From Dendrobium chrysotoxum (taxonomy: Eukaryota; Streptophyta; Magnoliopsida; Asparagales; Orchidaceae), in assembly GCA_019925795.1 (NCBI GenBank), contig CM034301.1, positions 51,671,783 through 51,735,782 on the forward strand: a DNA stretch of 64,000 nt, in the 5' to 3' direction. A program made the position numbers and the translations under genes. The notes below the pieces were generated by a model that was not told the DNA's origin, ran no database searches, and saw nothing but the letters and a program-made list of their open reading frames with translations. Positions within the stretch are counted from its first letter, which is position 1; every line of letters starts with the position of its first letter. Positions 22,800-35,238 of the stretch are shown one piece after another.

Positions 22800-23530
22800 T
22801 CTCCTAATAAGCCATCATAAAGCTGACATTTTATGTGAATCAAAATAGAATTAAACCAAAAAAAAAGCTTTAAGAGTCATGTGAGGCAGTTGTGCTTTAA
22901 TTTTACTGTATCCATCTTTGTAAATATGTTCATGGGCCACATTCATGCATGGAATGGAAGCATGCACTTCGGCATAATGTGGGGACACACAGTATTTAAT
23001 GTAAATTGATTTGCGATGTTTTCTAATTACCATGCTGCCATCTCAAACCTAGTTTTTTTTTTCGGTGGAAAAAATTATCAAGATATATTTATCGAATTTA
23101 TATCATAATTTAGGAACAAATATTGCCAAGACAAGGTAAACTCATTCAATGCTACAAGAGATTAAATTCTCTCAAGAAATTTTTTTTTTTTTTTTTTTGG
23201 ATTCATGATATTAGCTTCTTTTGCTATTTAATTAAACTGCCTATAATTTGAATGAATCTTTTTTTTTTTTTTTTGTCTCTTATCCTTAGGATATGATGAT
23301 AGGTCTCTTCTACCTTTTGGTTTTGCAGGCATACTTGCTTCACATATAATATTAATAAGTTTTTATTTAAACTGGTGAGCCATATAATAATCCAATATAT
23401 AATTAAAGGAAAAACCATAAACCCTAACCAAAAAAATAATCCAATATACATGTGAAGATTATGGAATTTTGCTGTTCTCACTAATTGGAGAATATATGAT
23501 TACCAAATATAAATTGTTGGCTCAACCTCC
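22800..23530. other. no gene recognised; poly-T runs
   Basis: AT-rich sequence with several poly-T runs (about 23048, 23180 and 23258). No TIR, LTR or SINE signature was found. Confidence 0.45.
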
Positions 23531-23549
23531 TATAAGTGTAGTGAAAAAT

Positions 23550-24280
23550 ATTGAAGAGATAATGAGTGATGATGGATGTTAGTGTTGGCTTACGATTGAC
23601 AATAATGATTAGGTTGCGGTAGGTGACAGTTGACAATAGTGTTAGTTGGCACAAGATGATAATGTTTAGAAGCTGATGGTAGAGCCACGACAATCAAGCA
23701 ATGGTAGTCCGATGATACTGGTCAAATGAGGGTTGTTGAGTGACGATGGTATAACAACATTCATTGTTGGTGATAATCTTTAGCATTGATCGTTTCAAGG
23801 AGGTCTATGATTCTTTAGATCTCTAAGCTCTTTCCAACTTTACGTTCCATTCATATGAATAATGTGGTTTCAATCTCTAAATTCTTGAATTGATATTTAG
23901 ATTATTTTAGCCAAAATACTAAACCGAGGACCCATTTTGATCATAGGTTATTTCTTAGGTATTTAAGCATCTTATTGATATTACAATTTAATGATATTGA
24001 GCTCATTAGATTCCTCTCATCGAGAAGCTCATTCTATTGAAAGTATAAGAGATTTAGAAATTATTTGGTTCTTCAAACAATGTTATGAAGTTTTCAACTA
24101 TATCTCAAATATTTTATTTAGGACTATTTGAGCTAGATCAAGACACTTTTTATGTTGCTGTTTTTCTCTTATCTAAATATTTTTTGCTATAAAATTGCTT
24201 AATATTTTTAAGACCAAGATCGGTCTTAAAAGTTTATGGATCAGTTACTTACATCAATATTTTCGCTTGATTGGATGGTT
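23550..24280. repeat. minisatellite cassette, diverged copy 3
   Basis: A faint minisatellite with gatgatggtag / gacaatagtg words is followed by a tail with gagctcattagattcctctcatcgag and aagtataagag, corresponding to the tail of copies 2 and 4. Divergence is much higher than between copies 1 and 4. Confidence 0.45.
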
Positions 24281-24289
24281 TTTTGGATG

Positions 24290-26600
24290 ATGTATCACTA
24301 AACTACTACTCAGCATGAGTGAGCATGACGAGCAAAAGAGCTTGCATTGGAGAGTATTAGGGAATCACTGAAGCAACAACTTACTCTAAAACAATAATGA
24401 TCAATTTTTGTACTAAGAAGGAGAAAAAAGAAGAACAATGCGTCGCTTAGTACATGACAACATTTATTATGGTTTAATAAATGATGCCTACATCTTCACT
24501 AACGAGAGAAAAAAATTTAGATAAAATGTCAAATCACAAAATAGAAATTATTCATTTATGCCAATAAAAAATAAGTTGAAACTTCAAACATAAAACTTAA
24601 AACAAAATAAAATTTATTTTGCATGCATTTCAAATAAACACACATATTATTATATATTGTGTTTCATATGTTCATCATATTTGTAATAATCCCGTTTTAC
24701 CTTGTTTGCACCGAATCAAGTCTGTTCACCTTGATTTACTTCTTCCAACCCGGTTCAAGGCAGCAATTCATTGTGCAAGTGAGAAATCGAAGGCGTGGTG
24801 ATCGTCGTCGGCCTCATTGGCCTCATATGGCGCATGATGTGCCAACAAGAGAAAGAAGTGGCTATGGTCAGCTACTTCAAGGTCCGGTGGTTTTGCTATC
24901 ATGGCGTTAACAAAGTTGATGAAGAGGAAGTCGATAGAGGCAGAAAGTTAAGCAACCATTGACACTTTCTTCTCCTATTTTTATTTCTTGCACCGCCATG
25001 ATATTCTTTCTTCTAATGTTAGAAACTTAAAAGAGGTTATTGTTTGATAGCTTGCAAGGAAGATGAAGAGTTAATTAATGGTTGAAGAGGAAACCACAAG
25101 GATCTTCCACAAAGTTGTTTTTCTTCTTCTTCTTCTTGTTCATTTAGATGAGGTAGAAATCCTAACCTTATTTTTTTCCCTCATTAATAATTAGTAATTC
25201 ATATATTTTAATGGTGAATAGAATTGAGAAAACCTTTGTATAAATATTTTAATAACAAATTATAAGGATTTCATTTAAGGATTTGCATAAATGAGTTTAA
25301 GATTTGAATTCCCCTTTTTTACTTTAGAACAAGATAAATCTTATTTAGCATCTTATTAATTTTATATTTTAAAATTTTAATCATCTTGATCAACTCTAAG
25401 TATATTTCTCATAGGAGTTATTATTTGGTCTCCAATGATTATTTGAGATTATAAGAGATTATATGTGAATATTTTGGTATAAAATTTATATAGTTAAATC
25501 CATTTAAGCTAGGTGTTGGTGAGAATGAATCCTAAAAAGAGTATTAGGGATTTCACAAGGCCTTGATAAATGATATTTGATATAGAAGTTATTAAATAAC
25601 TCATTGGCAATTGAAAGAGAGATTGTAGAATTATTCATTTCAAAAATACATTTTATTGATTGTTGTAATTATTTAATATTTTAACGTGCAATGCCTTAAA
25701 TGTATGATTGATTTAAATTCATATGAATTAAGGTTTTATTTTGGATCACCACATGTTGGATTGAGAAGATTAGTACATGATCAAAAAGCTGGGCTCCTCA
25801 TTCTACATGTGGCAGGAAACTCATTATTGATAAAGGGTTAAACTTACCCTTTCTTGTTAAGGTCCAATCCATTGCTACTTATTGTTTGTTAATAATATAT
25901 GATAGAATGTGTCAATTCTTTCAAAATATTTCAAGTTATCATTTTGACATGATCTGATAGTAAGCATTGTCATGTTTATTATTCCTTAGTTTTCTAAATA
26001 ATTCATGTTCTGTATTTTGATCACTGTGAATAGTAGTTGCCCTTACGAATCATGAATTAGGTAATATATATAATTGAGCTTACTTGTGTTATAACCTTTA
26101 TCGTGTTTTATTACTGCAATACAATATGTATGTAAAACAAGTTTATGTGTTTGATGCTTGTAAATGTCAGTAATTGGATATTGGCAAGCCGGACCGACAA
26201 GTTCTTAGAGTGATGACTCCACAGGAAATCATTAAATTTTTTTGGGATTGATGTCTACTTTTCATGACAGGGTATTATAGTAAATTGACTATGAATATAT
26301 GTATGTATTGATATAAAGAGAAAAACAATAAATGACTAATGAGTCATTGGTGGATGTATAAATATTAAATGCTTGTAAGTAAATGCGCCTACATGTGAAT
26401 GTGATGATTATTAGTTGGCACAAATAATTCTTTGTGAGTTCTACTATGTAAGAAGCTTTAATTAATGAAGTATGTATATTCAAAATCTCCTATTTTTCAT
26501 ACATTATTTACATCTATTGTATGTCAGTGTTTATTTTTCACTTATGTTCATCTCCTTGCTCATATTTATGCCCCATTCCTTATTGTTTATATTTTACTTA
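24290..26600. other. no gene recognised
   Basis: A 2.3-kb AT-rich stretch. Short frames (for example near 24659-24910, Arg-rich at its end) have no family resemblance I can see. It forms the left flank of the large Tat-type element; the five bases before its LTR are GTGGG. Confidence 0.4.
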
Positions 26601-26965
26601 GTGGGTGTTGACCTAGTTTTTACACCTGACCCCAGGTCTTGGGTCAATCCAGTTGACTAGGTCAACCTGTGTTGACCTAAAGGGACCCATTTAGCTTAGG
26701 TTAGCCCCAAATCAGATCTTGATCAAACCAAATTCATCCAAGGCTCAACCCCTCCCCTCTTTGACCTATTTGACTAGGTTGACCAAGTCAACCCTTGACT
26801 TGGTCAACCCAAGTCATTAATGGGTCAATATGACCCGTTAAGAGCCATTTAAAGCTCCAATCCTTTCCTAATCCATTCAAAGCTCTAAACCACGGCCCAA
26901 GGGGCTTAATAACCTCCTAATCATGCCCTAAATCGAATCCTAGCCGTACATCTTAGATGGAGGAG

Positions 26966-26973
26966 TATATATA
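26966..26973 (+). promoter_or_regulatory. LTR TATA box
   Basis: TATATATA within ggaggagtatatatagtg, 361 bp into the LTR, is conserved in the 3' LTR at 47790-47797. If used, U3 is only about 390 bp and nearly all of the 6.6-kb LTR is transcribed leader/trailer. Confidence 0.6.
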
Positions 26974-27785
26974 GTGATCTAGGGCTTCTTTGGAAGGACT
27001 TTTTACCCTTGCTCTCTCCCAAGGCTCCTAGAACCCGAGGCTCTTGGTGTGAAAGCTCCCACGACCTTCCTCTACCTTTTCCCACCCAAGCCCGACGGTT
27101 AAGGCTCGCCGGCGGCGAGATCCCGGCGACCACGAGCTTTGGAACGTCCAAGCCTTTGATCCAACCAATCCAGAGCTCGTTTGATCAAGGTTTCAACAGG
27201 AGAAACGTACGAGGACAATCTACAAGTGCAACCGAGCCAAAATCCCCCTAATCCCACGGTGAAATTTCTTCAAAACCCTTAACCTAGGTCTAAACACTTA
27301 GAGTTAATTAACGTTTCGCACAGATCATTTTAAGCCAAGCCAGTTATTCCCCATGATTTCTGTACATGTCTAGATTCTAGGTTTAAAATTTTATTCGATT
27401 TCGTCTATCCGATCGAGAGAACGGACCGAAAAAGCGTATTAGGGTTCGGGTTCGCCGTCCCGTTCGCCTGAGTCGATCTCGACCGTTGATCTTGTGATTG
27501 ACGGTCGAGATCTAACCGTTCCGCGGTCTGGAACGACCGTGGACCCTCCCCCGCTGTTCTGCCTGCGATCCGGCTCGATCTGAGCCGTTAATTCGAAATG
27601 GCGGACGATCCGACGGTCGGGAGACCGCGCTGACGCGGCAAGTGAAGCCGCGTTATCCGCGGTCTGATTGCCGCATGATTGCGGCAATCATTGCCGGCGG
27701 CGCAATGATTGCGCCGCCAGGCAATGATTGGCCCGCGGTTAGCGCGGCCAATCAAGGCCCGCCACGTGGCTGACCGCCGCCGCCG

Positions 27786-28131
27786 CCATTTTTTTTATTA
27801 TTATTTTTTATTTTATTATTTTATTTATTTTAAAAATCCTTTTTTTATTTAAATTAAAAAAAAACATTTAAATAATAATAATAATATTATTATTATTTTT
27901 ATTTTTTTACTATTATTATTTTATTATTATTATTATTATTATTATTTTATTATCATAATTTTATTATTACTATTATTATTATTATTATTATTTTAATTAT
28001 TATTATTTTAATTATTGTTATTTTAATTATTATTATTATTATTATTATAATTATAATTATTATTAATTATTATTATTACTATTATTATTATTATTGTTAT
28101 TATTATTATTTTAATTACTTTAATTATTTTA

Positions 28132-28162
<31 letters not shown>

Positions 28163-28371
28163 TATTATTATTATAATTATTATAATTATCTTAATTATTA
28201 TTATTATTATTATTATTATATTATTATTATTTTAATTATTTTAATTATTATTATTATTATTATTATTATAATATTATTATTATTATTATTATTTTAATTA
28301 GTTTAATTATTTTAATTATTATTTTAATTATTATTATTATTATTATTACCTTAATTATTTTAATTATTTTA

Positions 28372-28410
<39 letters not shown>

Positions 28411-28990
28411 TAAAATTTATTAATAAAACGTATTAATATTATTATTATTACTATTATTATCATTATTAATATTATTATAATATTAATATTATAAATAATA
28501 ATATTATTATTTTAATAATATTATTATTATAACTAATATTTTTATCATTATAATATTAATTATTATCATTATTAATATTATTATAATATTAATATTATAA
28601 TTAATAATATTATTATTTTAATAATATTATTATTATGAATAATATTTTTATTATTATTATATTAATTATCATTATTAATGTTATTATAATATTAATATTA
28701 TAATCAATAATATTATTATGAATAATATTTTTATTATTATTATATTAATTACTATCATTATTAGTACTATTATAATATTAATATTATAATTAATAATATT
28801 ATAATTTTAATAATATTATTGTTATGATTATTATTATTATTATAATATTAATTATTATTATTATTAATATTATTATATTAATATTGTTAATTAATAATAA
28901 TATTATTATTTTTAATAATAGTATTATTATGTTAATATTAATATCACTATAAATATTAATATTTATTATTTCATATTATCATAATATTTT
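27786..28990. repeat. 1.2-kb ATT/TTA low-complexity tract inside the LTR
   Basis: Almost pure ATT/TTA/TTTTAATT repeats with no coding capacity. The 3' LTR holds the matching tract at about 48350-49610 with the same order of interruptions but different unit counts, as expected of replication slippage since insertion. Confidence 0.95.
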
Positions 28991-30296
28991 AATTATTAAT
29001 TATTTAAATTTATTTTAAAATTCAGATATTATTATATCTGATTTATTTTAAAATTATTAATTATTTTCAAATATTAACTATTTTAAATTATTTTAAAATT
29101 ACCTTTAAACCTATTTAACTTCAAAAATTCATAACTTTGCCATTTTAAATCGGATTTTGACGCACAATACCTTAAACTTTTCAGAAAAATATGAATTTTA
29201 ATTTAAAATTCTTTCCTGTATGTAATTTTGTCATTTCTGGATGTTTTCTGTATTCCTATGTTATTTAATTATTTAAATATTATTTAATTAATATAAATAA
29301 TTATTTTAAAATAAAAATTATTTTAAAACCCCCTTGGTGGCTGGTAGACCTCCTATACTTATGAACTGAAGTATTTTTCAATTATCTTATTCTCAAATTT
29401 ATATTATTTATAATATTTATCTATTTTAAAAAATGATTTTTAAAATTACGTATTATTTAAATCCTTTAATTTTGGGAGGTCCACCCCTTATGAAATTTTA
29501 AACCTAGGACCTATATGTGAACAGCATTCATGTGGGAGAAGGATTAGTGAATGATCGTGTCCCGATCATCCACTAATCACTTCATTAGGCTTCTTTACTT
29601 AATATTTTCGTAGTCCTTGCATGTGTAGGTTGCACAAGCACATAGCCTAGGCTCTCCTAGATCTAAGGACTTGATTGGTGTGTTTATATTTGCTGCATTT
29701 ACCCTCTATATTGTGCCTAAGGGTTAGCTAACTCACTTTTATTCCTGCTCAGTGTAGTGACACACTAAGGACAATAATTAAGGACTGTCTAGCGAACTTA
29801 GAATATTTCTAGGAGCTAGGATAGATCCCGGATTGCTATAAAACTTTAAACACTAGTGCTTAGTGACATCTGGAACCCTCTAGAATTTTCTAGGAATTTT
29901 CTGGACTTTTTAAAACACTTAATTAGCAAACCCTAATTTACCCGTTAATTAAGCCTTAGAAACTTCAGAAAAATCTAATGAATCCATTTTAAATCAGAAA
30001 AATACCCATAATACCTTAAACTCTCCAGAATTCAGTCCCCAACCTTAGATAATTAGGGCCCCTTAATTGGACCTTAATCTGGACTTTAATTCAACCTTAA
30101 TCAAAAATCACCTTTTTGCCTTAATTAAATCATTAAAAATTATTAAAAATCCCAAATTTTCCCCAAACACTTGGGAACACCTTCTTAGGTCATTTCTGAC
30201 CTTTGGGGGTGATCCCAATCAGTTTGGAGCTGATTTGGGCCAAAACCCCCAAAGTACCCCTAATTAGGCAATTCCGATAATTCATTTAATTGCCCC

Positions 30297-30790
30297 AACT
30301 TCTAAAAATCATAACTAATTACAGAAAATTCCAAAATGGGAAAACTAAAAGGCATTCAGCTCTAATTAAATTCTAATATTTATTAAAAATACTAGGTGTC
30401 CATAAATTAGCTTAAACTGAAAAGTCAACTTTCCGGTCAACCGTAGCCTATAGTCTAGAGCCCAAACTTCTAAAATTCATAACTTTGCGTAGGAAACTCC
30501 AAATCCAGCAAACTCAAAGGCATTCAACTCACATTAGGGTCTAGTATTTATTAAAAATATTAAGATTTCATAAATCAACTAAAATCAAAAATTCAACAAT
30601 CTTGTCAAACTTAGTTCAAAATAAGACCAAAACTTCAAAAATTCATAACTTTGGGTAGAAGAATCCAAATTGGGCATGCTAACTGTCTAACTGATCAGGT
30701 TAAAGCCTAGTATTTTATAAAAATATCAGCTGGTCATGAATACCCTTTAATCAAAAAGTTAATTTTGGACCCCCCTTTTGCTTAGTTTAT
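30297..30790 (+). repeat. three tandem 167-bp units in the 5' LTR
   Basis: Units start at about 30297, 30465 and 30631. Each begins aacttc.aaaa.tcataact and includes aaattcca, ctagtatttat.aaaaatat and a gtcaac block. The same three units are in the 3' LTR (from about 50926). The older solo LTR has a single equivalent unit at about 13430-13575, so the triplication arose after that lineage split. Confidence 0.75.
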
Positions 30791-31224
30791 TGGTGGACCC
30801 CGAACCCCCTAAAACTCACTAATGCAATTTAAACTTTAAATATTATTACCCTAAGCATTAAAACTGACCTACATATCAAATTAACTAAAATGGATCTTAA
30901 TCCATTAATACTTGAACTTTAAATAAAGCCCCCTTTTCAGACTTACAATAAACCTGGACAGTAGGCAACTGTAACTAACTACCTAGCTTAGGATCTACCA
31001 CAATCACACAGGCCTCTACACACACTGTAGAATTATTTGCTAGGGCACCACTTCTAGACTTAGGTTAGTCCAGTGTTTACTTTTCCGCCGCGTGCCGAGC
31101 TTTTTCAGATTTTATTGCATGTTGTGATTGAACTATTGGTGTGTTTGCTTACTTCTACTGCACTATGGGATTTGATGTGATTGCACGATAGACTACCCAT
31201 AGGTTAGGATCGATGTTGATACTA

Positions 31225-31440
31225 ATGATGTTTTCTGCAGGTGGCCATGCTCATGCAGTGCTAAATATAAGGGGGGCAATAATCATGATTTAAAAATTAA
31301 TGCTATTTTATGCAGGTGCTTCAGAAATTGCTCAACCCCCCTAAATAAATTAGGGCTAAAATAATAAATCATTATAAATTGCTACAGGTACTCCAGAGCT
31401 CGCTTAGCCCTCAAAATAATTAAGAGCATGGCCAAGTGTG
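31225..31440 (+). repeat. conserved LTR module with repeated gctacaggtgcttcag units
   Basis: It contains ggtggccatgctcatgcag, aggggggc, two or three degenerate units of (t)gcaggtgcttcag...gctcagccccc, and ends agcatggccaagtgtggctg. It is strongly conserved in the solo LTR (14168-14375) and the 3' LTR (about 51866-52073), although flanking LTR sequence is heavily diverged in the solo copy. The GGGGGGC and GCCCCCC words could pair. Confidence 0.7.
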
Positions 31441-33218
31441 GCTGTGATGAGCACTTTTATTTTTATATAAATTGCTTGGGATGAAATATTAACTGCTTGG
31501 GATGATTTTCACTAGGATAACCTTGCAGGAGAGTCTAGATTTACTGTTTTCATTTAATGTAATTATTTGTAATCTGGTATAGAGTTGTGAAAGTTTATTT
31601 TGAGTGGGGGTACTAGGATCCAAAGGTTGGATTCCGAAGAGGAAAGGACACCCAGAATGAGGATGGTCCTTTTCTATTTGGAAATCCAAATTTGGATCGT
31701 TCTACTACCTGAAAAATCTAATGGAGCTGAGATCCAAGGAGTTTGAGAAAGAGAAGATCAAGAAGATGAAGGTCTACAGTATCCCGCTCAAAAATAACTT
31801 GCGTCAGTCTTAAGATTAGAAATCTGGGTTGTTGGTAGTGGTGCCCGGCCACTTTAATTTTCTGCAGACCCTGGGTTGTAATTAAGGGCAGTTGGCCTAT
31901 GGACATTTATTAATTTGTTTGGATAATTTTGATGTATTTTATGATTGTGTGCCTCTAGGATTGTTTGCTTTTCATAGTTTATTGGCGATCTGCATGCCGC
32001 TTTTGCTTTAGCCTGGATTTCGTTAGGCTCTCTAAGGACTAAAACCTTTTCTACTCGTAACTAATATTTAAAATTTTAAGTTTTAAGCAATTTAGAAACT
32101 TAACGACCTAGGGAATTGCCGGAATCGTCCGGGGTCGCATGCATATCGTTGCATTTCTCTCTTTCCTTCTATAAGACACTTCCCCGCCTGCGGGTAGAGT
32201 CCGGATAATCCGACCTATGAGGATGAGGTGCCGGACCTGGGGAAGCCCAGTCTAATTCTAAAAATTATTTTATAAGCTTTTTTTTAAAGTTCTATGCATA
32301 CCTGATTTGGATACTTTAACTAGCATGCATTGCATTAGAAACTAACTAAATCAAAATTTCAATTGCATTAGCTCTAGAAGCATCCACCCAACATCAGTCT
32401 GGGGCCAATTAGAAAATCCTCTAGATGTCGGCCCTACTTCCAAGAACCATAACCTACCTACCCATCTTTCATAAATGACTGGACAACATGGTTTTAAAGC
32501 GATTAGGTGGTTAGCTGGCTCCCCCTTCCAGGCCGGGGTAAGTCCAGGTTTTGCATTGCATTAGTTAGGACACGGGTGTTAGTGTTGCGTAGAACACTAA
32601 ACCCATTAGATTCAGGATTCAAGGCTACTATTGTTTCGTAGTACGCCTCATCAGTAGGTAGGTCTTCTGTCTTCCAGAGACCCTAAACCCTACATATCCG
32701 CGTCATATGGATGACGCCACCTCCATCCTTCCCTCCTGCATGCTTCGAGTGCATGATTTATTTATTTTTCTCCAGTTTCTTCTCACTACCTTAGTCCCTC
32801 CGGATGCTGATGTGAGCCGTGCATGTTGACTAAGCTTAGTTGAACCTCTCTTTCCCTTCGAGTAGGATTCCCTAGTCTTATCCCCTTGTGCCAATCCCAA
32901 TTTGGGAAGAATAATATAGAATCCTTAATTGAGAGTTTTCTCAGGCTCCGGCTTGAGATGTAATTAACCACGGGGGCTTGCGTCCGTGGGAAACCGCATC
33001 CCACTCTCAAATAAGCCCCACTCGAGCTAATGTATCAGGTGGGGGAAACCCGTTGTGATTAGATCGTACATATTGTTATCCATAGGGGTGTGCTGGTGAG
33101 AGCCACTATCCTCAATGGTTAATCGTATGCATGATCGAATCTGCCCTTCCATTGGCCAGATACTGTCTCCCCTAGCGGGGCGATGGTGTTTGTGTCCTTT
33201 CGGAGGTCCACAGGTTTC

Positions 33219-33236
33219 TGGCGATCACGGTGGGAC
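33219..33236 (+). promoter_or_regulatory. primer-binding site of the Tat-type element
   Basis: TGGCGATCACGGTGGGAC lies six bases after the LTR end. TGGCGA...GGGA-type sites matching the 3' end of tRNA-Arg are known in Ogre/Tat elements; I infer the same primer. Confidence 0.65.
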
Positions 33237-33551
33237 AGGTTTCTCTGTCCATCTTTGAATTTTATATTATTCTTTCTTGTGTGTACTCCGGGATTGGTAC
33301 TCCTTAGATTAGGTCCGTCCCACTTTTAGTTAGGGTCCTTCCTTAGTTAGGATCGTCCTTCTTTTTCTTAGTTAGGGTTCCCCCCCTAACTAGGTTTCTT
33401 TCTTTCCGTTCTTCTTAGTTAGGGTTTCCCCCTGGCTAAACTTCCCTCCTTCGGACCTTCTAGGTCATTCCGTCCCTTATCTATCATTCATCTTCTCGTT
33501 ATTTCTTACTAATCATTTTAAATTTCTTTTCTTCTTCTTGGCAGACAGTGC
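33237..33551 (+). other. leader between PBS and gag
   Basis: Several copies of a ttagttagggt.cc word occur (33326, 33348, 33367 and 33414). Positions 33370-33391 form a perfect 8-bp stem (AGTTAGGG / CCCTAACT) with a 6-nt loop. A pyrimidine-rich run ending ttcttcttggcag at 33544 precedes the gag ATG and looks like a splice acceptor. Confidence 0.5.
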
Positions 33552-35238
33552 CATGGCTTCCTTCGTGCCTTCCGTTACTTTCAGTTTTGGTTCTGACGCG
33601 CGGGTGATACTTCCTGAGTCCCTGTTAGCCAGTCCTCCCGCTGGAGGAATCACTTTTGATTCCTTTACTGACTCGGCCTTCGTCACTCTTGGCGGGCCGA
33701 CCCCTGCTGAGGTGCTGCCTACTCTCCTCCCCAGAGGAGAGCTCGCGCAGCCATGCGACCTTTTGGACGTCCAGTTGCTCGGCGGACAACCCGGGCACCT
33801 GCTCGTCCTACCCCTGTTCGTGTATAGTCGGCACACCCTGTGGTTAGGAAGCCAGTGCCTAGACCACTTCCTGTTCAGCCCACTCGTCCAGCAGTTAGGC
33901 GACCAGTGCCTACTGCACCTGTTGTTCAGACTGCCCCGGCCCCTCAGCGACGGCAGGCAGTAGTTACCCCTGTTGTTACTCCGGCAGAGGCAGCTCGTGT
34001 TCGGGTCCCCCCTCCTTCTTCCTCCAGGAAGAGGGGTGCCCAGACCGAGGCTCCTTCGCCTTCCTCCCGTCGGGTTTCAGCTTTCGCTCGACTGTCTCAC
34101 CTAGAGACCCTCGTGTAGACCCTGATACTTCCCGTACTTCCTGTTCCCCCTGCCACTCAGGTAGTGGGTTCAGATGTTGCTTCGTCTTCCGCCTCCGGCC
34201 TTGGGAGAAGGGCCCCGAGGAATAGAAACTGTAGACTTCGGTTGGCTGCATCCGAGGCAGATAGACAGCGGATGGCAGATTCGTTGGCTCACTAGGAGCC
34301 AGTTCAGAGGAGAGTGGTCCCTAGGCAGCGGGCACTACGAACCAGTTGCAGTTTCCCCTACCCCGGACGTTACAATTGCCCCTGAGATAGCAGCGGTTCA
34401 GGGAGGACGCTTCTCTCCACTGACACACAGTGGTGATGAGGAGGACGTTGCTCGCATTGCGGTGGCCCCTCCTGTCACAACTACTTTACCACGCGCTAGG
34501 GTCCCTAGGGATGATGCTGCTCGAACCCTCTTTCAGAGGATTTGGAGCATTATCCGCTTAGCGCGAGGTCGAGGCCCTGTCAGTCGGGAGAGGTTACTCC
34601 ACCAGATTTCTCAGGCGTCCGTTCAGTTGCAGAGGCAGATTGCTAGGCAGAGGTACAGGTGGCAGAGAGGACAGCCACCCAGGCAGCCTGTTAGTTCAGT
34701 TCCGTTGGTGAGACCACAGACAGTTACTTCAGTTGTTGGACGACGCCCACGTCGTCATGGACAGAGGCAGTAGTTGGAGCCTCCGAGACCCCAGCTCCCT
34801 TCAGTTGTAGTAGCCCCGCAGCAGTCAGTTGCCCCTACTGGGTCCCGTCGCAGTAGGTGGGTGTGGAGACGACGACAGGCAGAGTCCCCTGTCGATGCAG
34901 TACAGCTAGTTCAGGCAGTTGAGCAGTTAGAGGCAGTTGTTCCTTCAGGATCAGAGGCAGTTCCGATGGTCTGTGATGCAGCGACGGACGATGATGTTGC
35001 AGTTTCTCCTAGTGGTTCACCGGTTCGGGCAGAGCCAGCCCTTAGCCCTTACGAGACTTCTTCCCCTTTGAGTCCGTATGCGGAGGACTTCCATCAGACC
35101 CTCTATGAGAATGATGCACTTGAGGATGATTTACTCGAGGAGGAGTCAGATGGAGATATACCGGTGCACAGAGTATGCGTGGTTACTAGACGTGGCCACT
35201 CAGACGAGCAGATAGAGGCGGATGATGATGATGAGTAG
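33552..35238 (+). pseudogene. Tat-type element, N-terminal gag region, broken
   Basis: A likely start is the ATG at 33552 (gccATGG context; MASFVPSVTFSFGSDARVIL). The product is low-complexity, rich in Pro, Arg, Val and Gln, then turns acidic near 34970-35230 (SDGDIPVHR, EADDDDE). At least one frame change lies between 33700 and 33800, and a single-base insertion lies near 34340: the copy at 53340-53444 has one A fewer there. Stops are TAG at 33825, about 34116, 34292, 34771 and 35236. At 34292 the second copy has CAG, proving one stop arose by C to T. This N-terminal region resembles the extra ORF upstream of gag known in Tat elements; function unknown. Confidence 0.7.

Larger units (their letters stand above)
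26606..33212 (+). mobile_element. 5' LTR (6.6 kb) of a giant Tat-lineage Ty3/gypsy element
   Basis: It starts TGTTGACC and ends GGTCCACA, six bases before a PBS. The start and most of the body recur at 47430-53339, and a diverged solo copy is at 10801-16270. Parts in order: a tgacc/gtcaa-rich U3 with TATA at 26966; a GC-rich block 27420-27790 (many ccg/cgg and attgccgg palindromes); a 1.2-kb ATT/TTA tract; AT-rich sequence; a triplicated 167-bp unit (30297-30790); a conserved module (31225-31440); and a terminal unique part. At 6607 bp it is among the longest LTR sizes known for plants (comparable to Ogre/Tat elements). Confidence 0.9.

Noticed and set aside
24659..24910. 83-codon frame with an Arg-rich segment
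   Set aside because: No similarity was recognised, no promoter or splice context is present, and the surroundings are repeat-like.
26921..27251. Overlapping 76- and 80-codon frames, repeated at 47745-48075
   Set aside because: They recur only because they lie in the two LTR copies. They overlap on opposite strands downstream of the LTR TATA box, and no family is recognisable.
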